NCBI GenBank assembly: GCA_021828245.1
Contig: JAKASC010000033.1
Span: 1-14,018, forward strand
Reading direction: 5' to 3'
Length of the DNA: 14,018 nt
Source: Acidobacteriota bacterium
Lineage (GTDB): Bacteria; Acidobacteriota; Terriglobia; UBA7540
Part shown: positions 6,707 through 12,454 of the stretch, piece by piece
Numbering within the stretch: position 1 is the stretch's first letter
How the letters are laid out: each line of letters starts with the position of its first letter
The notes under the pieces: model-generated
Databases searched by the model: none
What the model saw: only the letters and a program-made list of their open reading frames with translations
Told to the model about the DNA's origin: nothing
Program-made: the position numbers and the translations under genes

Positions 6707-7818
6707 GAGAGTGTCGTTTGCCGGCGCAGCAGGCGATAGTATAAACCTTCCGTCAGCATGGTGACCTTGTCTGCCGAAAATTCTTCTGCGCGGCGTCGGG
6801 CGTTCTGGCCGAAGGCGCGAAGGCGAGCCCGGTCGCTCGCCGCCTCGATCAGGCAAGCCGCCAGGCTGGACGGCGATTCCGCCTCCGCAAGCCATCCTGT
6901 GCCCCCTTCTTCGACTAATTCAGGCAAGCCTCCGGCGCGCGTGGCCACAACGGGAAGGCCGTGCGCCATGGCCAGCAAAGCCGATGAACCCAATCCTTCT
7001 GAGCGTGACGGCATAAGATAAACATCCAAGGCGGCGAAGAAGTCGGAGGCGACCTTGGGGGGGGCGAGTATGCGGATGCGTGCGTCCGGCGGGTTGAGGC
7101 CGAGGAGCCGCTCCGCGTGCTGGGAGCCTTCTCCCGCCAAGAGAAGCCGTGCCCGCGGCAGTTTTCCCGCCACCTCTGCGAAAGCTCGGACGGCGATGTC
7201 CTGGCCCTTTTCGCGCGTGAATGCACCCAGATGACCAATTACAAAATCTTCGGCTCCGATGCCCCACTGGGCGCGGGCTTGCTGGCAGGTTCGTTCATCT
7301 GGCAAAGCCGGAGGCAGTTCAACGCCATCAGGAATCAAAATGACTTTGGAAGACGGTACGCCGCAGCCCACAACCAGCCTGCGGACAAATTCGGAAACCA
7401 CAATGACGGCATCAGCAGTGTGCGTGTACTTGAGCCGATAGTCCAACCGGCGAGGCGGCAAAAAGGTGACGCGACGGCTGACCACGCGACGAGCGTCACT
7501 GCCCAGGGTGGCCAGCCACGCAATGGTTTGCCCGACGCCATCGTGCGCATGCAAGATGTCCGCATGGAACGAGCGGAGTTCTGCTCGCAACAAAACGGCG
7601 CCGTGGAGATGGCCCGGGTCGCGCCGGGGCAATGGAAAAACCCGAAACCCCTCCGCACGAGCTTTATGCAAAAGCTCTGACGCTTCGGGACAGACAATGA
7701 GCTGCCGGTGGCCGCGCGCGGCGAGTCCGCGGGCCAGCATCAGCAACTGTTGTTGTCCCCCGCGCAAGCTCCGGCCCGTATCCACATGCGCGATGGCGAG
7801 CTGGTGAGGAGGCGTCAT
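6703..7818 (-). CDS. Glycosyltransferase family 4 (GT-B fold)
   Basis: The 371-residue protein has the two-domain GT-B layout. The N-terminal acceptor domain carries the glycine loop SLRGGQQQLLMLARGLAARGH (17-37), ILHAHDG and VVSEFV. The C-terminal nucleotide-sugar domain carries IGHLGAFTREKGQD (194-207), LLLAGEGSQ and PSRSEGLGSSALLAMAHGLPV, then ATRAGGLPELVEEGGTGWL. In the EX7E motif the first Glu is present (SEGLG) but the second is replaced by Leu (LLAMA instead of LEAMA). It likely adds a sugar to a cell-envelope glycan or lipid, perhaps lipopolysaccharide core, given the WaaE-like neighbour; donor and acceptor are unknown. ATGA overlaps join it to the genes on both sides. Confidence 0.88.
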   Translation of the reverse strand: MTPPHQLAIAHVDTGRSLRGGQQQLLMLARGLAARGHRQLIVCPEASELLHKARAEGFRVFPLPRRDPGHLHGAVLLRAELRSFHADILHAHDGVGQTIAWLATLGSDARRVVSRRVTFLPPRRLDYRLKYTHTADAVIVVSEFVRRLVVGCGVPSSKVILIPDGVELPPALPDERTCQQARAQWGIGAEDFVIGHLGAFTREKGQDIAVRAFAEVAGKLPRARLLLAGEGSQHAERLLGLNPPDARIRILAPPKVASDFFAALDVYLMPSRSEGLGSSALLAMAHGLPVVATRAGGLPELVEEGGTGWLAEAESPSSLAACLIEAASDRARLRAFGQNARRRAEEFSADKVTMLTEGLYYRLLRRQTTLS

Positions 7819-8573
7819 GAGTGGCGCGCCTGGGCGCGGAGAGCGTCCAGTTTCTCATACTTGCGCTGGACGTAACGTGCCGCCATGCGCGCAATGTGGA
7901 AGCCTGCCTTCCCGTCGAGCACTCCCAAATGAAGAAAATAAGCATTCACAAACGCCCAGGGGGGCATTATCAATCGTTCCAAAATATTCACACTGTCGTT
8001 TCGGTCGAACATCTCCCGGGCTGCCAACTCGGTGTAGAATTCAATGCGCTCCCGGTGCTCGGCCATTGAATCGCAAGTGTAATGCAGAATCTCGCCGGGC
8101 AGCGTCCGAACCGGACCATCCGTCACCACCGATTCGTGAACGTAAGCCCCCTCAAATCGGGCGCGACGGCGGTCGTAAAGTCGAATTTTCCAGTCCGGAT
8201 ACCAGCCGGAATGGAGAATCCACCGCCCGCAATACCACGCGCGGCGAGCCAGGCGATACGCGGCGACCTGGGGCGCCGACGTCTTCCACGTTCGGAGGAA
8301 TTCCTGCGCGTCGGGATTCAGCTCTTCGTCGGCATCGAGGCTGAGAATCCAATCGTGGGTTGCTTGGCTGGCGGCAAAGTTCTTTTGCGCCGCAAAACCC
8401 TCCCACGGATGCTCCAGCACGCGCGCCCCGAGGCGCCGTGCGATTTCCTGCGTTCCGTCGGTCGAGCCGCAATCCACAACGATAATTTCATCGGCGGAGC
8501 CCAGAGAGCGAATGGTGCGTTCCAAGTGCTGAGCTTCGTTTTTGGTGATGATGGTTGCGGAAAACGATGGCAT
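7815..8573 (-). CDS. Glycosyltransferase family 2, WaaE/KdtX-like
   Basis: The 252-residue GT-A protein begins FSATIITKNEAQHLERTIRSL and shows ADEIIVVDCGSTDGTQEIA, then ILSLDADEEL, where DADEE is the metal/nucleotide-sugar binding DxD-type motif. The middle part (YRLARRAWYCGRWILHSGWYPDWKIRLYDRRRARFEGAYVHE) and the HYTCDSMAEH segment match the WaaE/KdtX group, which adds a hexose to the inner lipopolysaccharide core. The role here is inferred. The family usually has about 250-260 residues, so it is complete. The start ATG 8573 lies 18 bases after the thioesterase stop and has no strong ribosome binding site. Its stop overlaps the GT4 start. Confidence 0.9.
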   Translation of the reverse strand: MPSFSATIITKNEAQHLERTIRSLGSADEIIVVDCGSTDGTQEIARRLGARVLEHPWEGFAAQKNFAASQATHDWILSLDADEELNPDAQEFLRTWKTSAPQVAAYRLARRAWYCGRWILHSGWYPDWKIRLYDRRRARFEGAYVHESVVTDGPVRTLPGEILHYTCDSMAEHRERIEFYTELAAREMFDRNDSVNILERLIMPPWAFVNAYFLHLGVLDGKAGFHIARMAARYVQRKYEKLDALRAQARHS

Positions 8574-8591
8574 GGGTGACCGGTAAGCGAC

Positions 8592-9029
8592 TCACTTGGA
8601 AATCGCAGTTGGGTCCAAGCCGCGCTCGAACAGTCTCTGATATTTTTCAGGCAAGGCGCGCGGCCGGCCGTCCGGGCCGGCAATCACGTGGGTGGTTTCG
8701 CCCTCGGCTAGCAGCGTGCCATCCGAGGTTCGGTAAACCTCATAACCAAAGACGAGCACGCGCTTGCGCACCGCCCGAAGGCAGGTTCGCACCTCGATTT
8801 CATCGTCGTAGCGGGCCGGCGCTTTGTAGCGGCAATGGGCCTCCGCGACGACGATGTAGATGCCGCCTTCCCGCTCCATATCGCGGTAGGCCAGCCCCCG
8901 CTGTCGGCACAACTCGGCTCGCCCCACCTCAAACCAGACGAAGTAGTGTGAATGGTACACCACGCCCATTTGGTCCGTTTCGGCGTAGCGGACCCGAAAC
9001 CGCGTTGCCTGCCATGGTGAGGTCTCCAT
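8592..9029 (-). CDS. Acyl-CoA thioesterase, YbgC / 4-hydroxybenzoyl-CoA thioesterase type (hotdog fold)
   Basis: The 145-residue hotdog protein hydrolyses an acyl-CoA thioester. The catalytic motif RYAETDQMGVVYHSHYFVWFE is at about residues 14-34, with the expected Asp at D19 (D18 in YbgC numbering as I remember it). The central GGIYIVVAEAHCRYKAPARYDDEIEVRT and the C-terminal EGETTHVIAGPDGRPRALPE are family typical. The frame is open to 9098, but ATG 9029 is preferred because the family motif begins about ten residues after it and the longer form would overlap the previous gene by 29 bases. The ribosome binding site is poor (GGGGGG four bases upstream). The substrate is unknown; nearby catabolic genes and glycosyltransferases are both possible functional links. 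Confidence 0.85.
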   Translation of the reverse strand: METSPWQATRFRVRYAETDQMGVVYHSHYFVWFEVGRAELCRQRGLAYRDMEREGGIYIVVAEAHCRYKAPARYDDEIEVRTCLRAVRKRVLVFGYEVYRTSDGTLLAEGETTHVIAGPDGRPRALPEKYQRLFERGLDPTAISK

Positions 9030-9069
9030 GATGCCCCCCGATGAGCCTGCGCCTCCCACAACTCCAGAC

Positions 9070-9483
9070 TTAAGCCAGCCGTTGTCCGTCTTCGTCATAC
9101 GGGTACTCGATCACTCGTCGAAGCATTTCGAGAAACACCCTGAGAACTCGCTCGGCCACGCGGCGGGCATCAGGCGTGCCTTCTAGCGTGGTTTCCAAAC
9201 CTTCCGAACTTCCTTCTCGATGACCAAAAAAGTCCGCCGCCGAGGACCAAGAGAGGATGACGTTGGGACGGCGCGCGGGCCGTCGCTCAAAATGAAAGCT
9301 TCCACGGTCAACGATAGCCGTCCACTCCAAATCCCAATCATCAATCCGCCAGCGCGTGACGAGATTCACCTCGCGGATCTGCTGTCGAAGCGATCGCTCC
9401 CGTCCCGTCAGCACACAGGCCCGTTGAATCATCCGCAACGCGGCCCGCTTTGAGGGAGGCAGGAACGTATCTTCTGCCTTCAT
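9070..9483 (-). CDS. SCP2 sterol-binding-like small protein
   Basis: The 137-residue product has a basic N-terminal helix region followed by WRIDDWDLEWTAIVDRGSFHFERRPARRPNVILSWSSAADFFG, which looks like the strand pattern of SCP2-type lipid-binding domains (W..., dG..., p-x-v-x-L-x-x-S-x-x-D-F), and an amphipathic C-terminal helix RVAERVLRVFLEMLRRV. There are no catalytic motifs. The frame is open to 9738, but the upstream part is translated REP-like repeat, so ATG 9483 is chosen. No clear ribosome binding site precedes it. It ends 40 bases before the thioesterase start. If the call is right it may carry a lipid or acyl-CoA; this is a weak family match. Confidence 0.5.
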   Translation of the reverse strand: MKAEDTFLPPSKRAALRMIQRACVLTGRERSLRQQIREVNLVTRWRIDDWDLEWTAIVDRGSFHFERRPARRPNVILSWSSAADFFGHREGSSEGLETTLEGTPDARRVAERVLRVFLEMLRRVIEYPYDEDGQRLA

Positions 9484-9498
9484 AAGATGTCCGTCGTA

Positions 9499-9543
9499 GC
9501 ACGGGCGTCCCGCCCTTGCAGGAACACGGCCAAGCCGGTCGTG
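9499..9543. repeat. REP-like double hairpin upstream of the SCP2-like gene
   Basis: Two stem-loops stand side by side. The first is GCACGGGCG / CGCCCTTGC (9499-9519) with one mismatch and a three-base loop. The second is CACGGCC / GGTCGTG (9525-9543) with one G-T pair and a loop of five. The pattern 'AGCACGGGCGTCCCGCCC...' recalls a widespread intergenic repeat of environmental genomes; this is memory, not a search. It lies 16 bases before the SCP2-like start and 83 bases after the enoyl-CoA hydratase stop, so it could act on mRNA stability or as a weak terminator between the two transcription units. Confidence 0.55.
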
Positions 9544-9625
9544 CCACAAGGTCTGCCTCTCTAAATCTATCTCCGACGCACCACAAGATTCGAGCGGATT
9601 CGCCACCACGAGCGCAGAGCAGCCC

Positions 9626-10408
9626 TCAGTGGCCAGTCCACACTGGCTGCCGTTTCTCCAAGAACGCGGCCACTCCTTCGCGGAAATCTGCGGTCCCGCG
9701 CATTTCGGCGCTCGCCTCAACTCCCAGGGCGATATCACGCTCCAGGGAGGCCTCCTGCATTTTCAGCAGCAGGCGCTTGGTGCGTGAAAGCGCCGTTGGG
9801 CTCATCGTCGCAAGAGTGTCAGCAAGCTCCCTCGCCCTGGCCATGAGCTTTCCGGCAGGAACTACCTCCGTGACCAAGCCAAGCGCCCGCGCTTCCTCGG
9901 CGGCGACTGGCCGACCAGAAAGCAGCAGCTCCCTGGCTCGCTTTTCGCCAATTTGACGCATGACGAATGACGAAATGATCGCCGGAATGAATCCCACCCG
10001 CACCTCGGGATAGCCGAATTGGGTGTTCGGTTCGGCCAGCGTGAAATCGCACAGCGTGGCCAGGCCACAGCCGCCTGCCAAGGCTGCCCCTTGGACGGCG
10101 GCCACCATCGGCTTAGGAAACGAGTTGATGCGGTTGAACAGCCGCGCAATCTTGCGGGCATCGTGCCGAACCTCTTCGATAGATTGCTCAGAGGCATCCC
10201 GAAGGTACGCGAGGTCCATGCCGGCGCAAAAGACCGGTCCTGCACCTGTCAGGATGACGACTCGTGTCGTGCTTCCCTCAATTTCATCCAAAGCGCCGTG
10301 GAGCTCGTCCATCATGTGGTCGGAGATGGCGTTACGCTTTTCGGGGCGATGGAGCGTCAATGTCGCCACATAACCATCGAGGGCGAGTTGAATCAGGGTA
10401 TAACTCAT
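9626..10408 (-). CDS. Enoyl-CoA hydratase/isomerase family protein, probable methylglutaconyl-CoA hydratase
   Basis: The 260-residue crotonase-fold protein shows LHRPEKRNAIS (19-29), the oxyanion strand FCAGMDLAYL (60-69), VAAVQGAALAGGCGLATLCDF (102-122) and FGYPEVRVGFIPA (131-143). Of the two catalytic glutamates of classical crotonase, the second is kept (E135), but the first is Gly115 in GGCGLA. Loss of one Glu occurs in several crotonase subfamilies and changes the reaction, so hydratase activity is not assured. The cluster with HMG-CoA lyase and a methylcrotonyl-CoA-type carboxylase suggests the intermediate step of leucine catabolism, hydration of methylglutaconyl-CoA to HMG-CoA. GGAGG lies about six bases before ATG 10408. 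It starts 91 bases downstream of the lyase. Confidence 0.88.
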   Translation of the reverse strand: MSYTLIQLALDGYVATLTLHRPEKRNAISDHMMDELHGALDEIEGSTTRVVILTGAGPVFCAGMDLAYLRDASEQSIEEVRHDARKIARLFNRINSFPKPMVAAVQGAALAGGCGLATLCDFTLAEPNTQFGYPEVRVGFIPAIISSFVMRQIGEKRARELLLSGRPVAAEEARALGLVTEVVPAGKLMARARELADTLATMSPTALSRTKRLLLKMQEASLERDIALGVEASAEMRGTADFREGVAAFLEKRQPVWTGH

Positions 10409-10499
10409 TTTCTGCCTCCGAGACTGCGCACTCGTTGCGGGCGGAAATTACGACCGGCTTCCGGTTTCTGGAGCCACTCCGAGTGAAATCGAGCCGGTA

Positions 10500-11444
10500 T
10501 TAATCTTGGTACTGCCGTCGAATCTCACGGGTTGCCTCAATGGCCGCGAGCAGCGACGGCGGCTCGATATCGGTTTTGGCCCCGCGGGCGCTGAGCGTGT
10601 CCACCACAATCTCCGTCGGTATGTTGCCGACCAATTCGTCTCCGGCGAAGGGGCAGCCGCCAAGGCCCGTCAGTGCCGAGTCGAAGCGCCGGCAACCGGC
10701 CTCGTAAGCCGCCATAACCTTTTCTGATGCCGTCTCCGGACGGCTGTGCAAGTGAACCCCCAGCTCGATGTCGCAGGCCTGCCGGGATATTGTCCTGAAC
10801 AGCTTGCCCACTTCTTGAGCTGACGCCACGCCGACCGTGTCCGCCAGAGAAATCTCTTTCACCCCGATGCTGCGCAGCCACTCGACAGTCTCCGCCACAA
10901 TTTCCGGGCCCCAAGGCTCGTCAAACGGATTGCCAAACGCCATGGAGATGTAAACGACCAGATTGCGTTGCCGAGCTCGTGTCGCGTCGCGAATGCGCTC
11001 CGCAAGCCGGCGCGATTCGACCAGCGACATGTTGGCGTTCTGTCGCCGGAAATGCGCCGAGATGGAATAAGGATAGCCGACCGTCGTCACGCCGGGTGCC
11101 TTGAGCGCCCTCTCGAGCCCTTGCTCGTTGACCACGATACCGATGATCTCCGGCCGCGAGAGGTCGCGGGCGGGCGCCGCCGCGGGACCAGCGGGAGCTT
11201 CCGCCGGCGCGGTGCCATTCACGCGAGACGGAAGCACGCCGGCTTCCGTCAGCCGGCGCAGCACTTCTTCGCTGTCAGCCATCTGAGGGACATACTTCGG
11301 TGCGACAAAGCTCACCGCATCGAGATGCCGAAAGCCCCATCCAACCAGCTTCTCAAGGTATTCCGCTTTCACGCGAGGTGGAATAATTTTCTTAAGACCT
11401 TGCCAGGCGTCACGCGGGCACTCGATGAGTTTGACTTGTTCCAT
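10500..11444 (-). CDS. mvaB: Hydroxymethylglutaryl-CoA lyase
   Basis: The 314-residue TIM-barrel enzyme would split HMG-CoA into acetyl-CoA and acetoacetate in the last step of leucine breakdown. The active-site start ECPRDAWQGL (8-17) holds R11-D12, the metal-binding pair H231 and H233 sits in GVHLHSRPE, and the signature GLGGCPFAGDELVGN (260-274) holds C264. An Ala/Pro-rich stretch of about 20 residues (around 76-97, AEAPAGPAAAPA) interrupts the loop after LRRLTEAGVLPSRVNG, between barrel elements, and looks like a lineage-specific linker. ATG 11444 has AGAGG about eleven bases upstream, next to repeat copy B. Downstream is enoyl-CoA hydratase. The related citramalate/isopropylmalate families are less likely given the GLGGCPFA motif. 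Confidence 0.9.
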   Translation of the reverse strand: MEQVKLIECPRDAWQGLKKIIPPRVKAEYLEKLVGWGFRHLDAVSFVAPKYVPQMADSEEVLRRLTEAGVLPSRVNGTAPAEAPAGPAAAPARDLSRPEIIGIVVNEQGLERALKAPGVTTVGYPYSISAHFRRQNANMSLVESRRLAERIRDATRARQRNLVVYISMAFGNPFDEPWGPEIVAETVEWLRSIGVKEISLADTVGVASAQEVGKLFRTISRQACDIELGVHLHSRPETASEKVMAAYEAGCRRFDSALTGLGGCPFAGDELVGNIPTEIVVDTLSARGAKTDIEPPSLLAAIEATREIRRQYQD

Positions 11445-11463
11445 TTATCTTTCTGCCTCTGGG

Positions 11464-11487
11464 CTTTGCGCCTCCGCGCCTTGGCGT
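11464..11487 (-). repeat. Octamer-type intergenic repeat, copy B (left end of the insertion)
   Basis: On the plus strand it reads CTTTGCGC, CTCCGCGC, CTTGGCGT. It matches copy D at 21 of 24 positions in the same orientation, about 960 bases away. It sits between the GxxExxY stop and the HMG-CoA lyase ribosome binding region. Confidence 0.75.
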
Positions 11488-11497
11488 GAGGATGCTT

Positions 11498-11881
11498 TTA
11501 TTCCTTCAGCCGATTGACGACACGCGCCATGCCATCCTTAATAAGTTCCACATCGAAGTTGATTAGGATGCCGAGCCGCTTGTCAGCCAGTCGAAGGTAG
11601 GTCAGAAGCTGCTTTCTGTGGACCGGCGCAAGCGCTTCGACGGATTTGATTTCAATAATCACCTTTCCCTCCACAATTAAATCGGCGCGGAAACCGACCT
11701 CGAGGTGGACGTTCTCATATACCACAGGGATAGCCTGCTGACGCACTACACGCAAGCCGCGTCTGGCCAGCTCTTCGGCCATGACGGCTTCGTAAACAGA
11801 TTCCAATAGGCCGGGGCCGAGCGTTGTGTGAATCTTATACGCGGCGTCCACGATCTGCGTCGCGATTTCGTTTTCCGTCAT
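11498..11881 (-). CDS. GxxExxY protein (PD-(D/E)XK nuclease-like)
   Basis: The 127-residue product carries the name-giving motif G24-L-L-E27-S-V-Y30 in TLGPGLLESVYEAVMAEEL, then ADLIV with D67 and the EIK triplet (E77-I-K79) in KVIIEIKSVEAL, then the conserved Q91 of RKQLLTYLRL and a C-terminal LGILINF. D67, E77 and K79 make a PD-(D/E)XK-like active site. The function of this family (TIGR04256/PDDEXK_3 as I recall) is not established; a nuclease or nucleic-acid role is inferred from the fold. ATG 11881 is the chosen start: the open frame reaches a TTG at 11914, but those codons (LRLGAFARNAL) are just translated repeat copy C. No ribosome binding site precedes the ATG. The gene lies between inverted repeat copies B and C. 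Confidence 0.85.
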   Translation of the reverse strand: MTENEIATQIVDAAYKIHTTLGPGLLESVYEAVMAEELARRGLRVVRQQAIPVVYENVHLEVGFRADLIVEGKVIIEIKSVEALAPVHRKQLLTYLRLADKRLGILINFDVELIKDGMARVVNRLKE

Positions 11882-11892
11882 AAGAGCGTTTC

Positions 11893-11916
11893 GCGCAAAG
11901 GCGCCAAGACGCAAAG
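11893..11916 (+). repeat. Octamer-type intergenic repeat, copy C (inverted, between the two inserted genes)
   Basis: Read on the minus strand it is CTTTGCGT, CTTGGCGC, CTTTGCGC. It is inverted relative to copies B and D and differs from D at three positions. It begins twelve bases upstream of the GxxExxY start codon. Confidence 0.7.
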
Positions 11917-11958
11917 CGTCGGGCCAAGCTGTCTCTGCTCATAAAGGCACTTCAAACC

Positions 11959-12408
11959 TCAGTGCGGCATAAGTGTTAGGCGCGTGAGAGTCAGAGGTTG
12001 CTTCAAACCGCCGCCGAGCGAAAGCCATTGCACCGCACGGACATGCCAGAACTTTTCACCAAAGAAGGGGGAGTAAAAAGTATTTCGAAGGGGGTCTCCC
12101 TCCCTCAAAAACTCATAGTCGCCAGCTACCACTGCAATGCCAATAAGGTGCGCGTAGAGCCTTACGAAGACTACGTCACCGACGTTCACCCCTTTGTAGA
12201 AATTCCAAGTGTGGGTCACGGCTGTTCGCACTTGTCCCGGCGTGTCTTCCGCAAACGTCTGCCTATACAGACCATTGAGCTGGTCCCGCGTTTCCAAGCC
12301 CCCGAGGTTACCAAGCCCCGACCACCCAATCGCGATTTTCTTCTTCGTCCAGAACGCTGGCCAGAGTTCGCCGTCCTTGCCAGCCGACAACAACCAAAAA
12401 TTTGGCAT
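11959..12408 (-). CDS. Stand-alone EVE-like (PUA-superfamily) domain protein
   Basis: The 149-residue product starts FWLLSAGKDGELWPAFWTKKKIAIGWSGLGNL, followed by VNVGDVVFVRLYAHLIGIAVVAGDYEF and FWHVRAVQWL. This matches my picture of the EVE-like domain at the N-terminus of restriction-type endonucleases and McrB-like proteins, which recognises modified bases: 'W...aG..g..w..f...~~iaiGW..lGdl', then 'v..GD.v.v......~GiG.v.g.Y', then 'R.V.W'. In those proteins a nuclease or NTPase domain follows; here the frame ends at residue 149 (LTRLTLMPH) and only 77 bases separate it from the GxxExxY gene. ATG 12408 has GGGGGAG six bases upstream. The gene is bounded by repeat copies C and D. A fragment of a longer defence protein is an equal possibility. 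Confidence 0.6.
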   Translation of the reverse strand: MPNFWLLSAGKDGELWPAFWTKKKIAIGWSGLGNLGGLETRDQLNGLYRQTFAEDTPGQVRTAVTHTWNFYKGVNVGDVVFVRLYAHLIGIAVVAGDYEFLREGDPLRNTFYSPFFGEKFWHVRAVQWLSLGGGLKQPLTLTRLTLMPH

Positions 12409-12420
12409 ACAGTGCTCCCC

Positions 12421-12444
12421 CTTTGCGTCTTTGCGCCTTGGCGT
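12421..12444 (-). repeat. Octamer-type intergenic repeat, copy D (right end of the insertion)
   Basis: On the plus strand it reads CTTTGCGT, CTTTGCGC, CTTGGCGT, the cleanest copy. It lies between the EVE-like gene start and the carboxyltransferase stop codon, and is a direct repeat of copy B. Confidence 0.75.
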
Positions 12445-12454
12445 AAAACAGTTT

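Noticed and set aside
6707..6895. Longer prepilin peptidase starting at 6895
   Set aside because: The added 63 residues are another frame of the GT4 gene and basic/low complexity; the ATGA overlap at 6706 gives the normal family start.
9484..9738. Extension of the SCP2-like gene to an upstream start at 9738
   Set aside because: The extra residues are translated REP-like repeat and the antisense end of enoyl-CoA hydratase; the protein-like part starts at 9483.
10471..10489. Short hairpin GACCGG-CTT-CCGGTT between HMG-CoA lyase and enoyl-CoA hydratase as a terminator
   Set aside because: Only a 5-6 bp stem with no T-tract, inside what appears to be one transcription unit.
11464..12444. CRISPR array or integron-like array
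   Set aside because: Only three copies, in mixed orientation, separated by whole genes rather than spacers. No integrase is seen, and the repeats do not show the R-box layout of attC sites.
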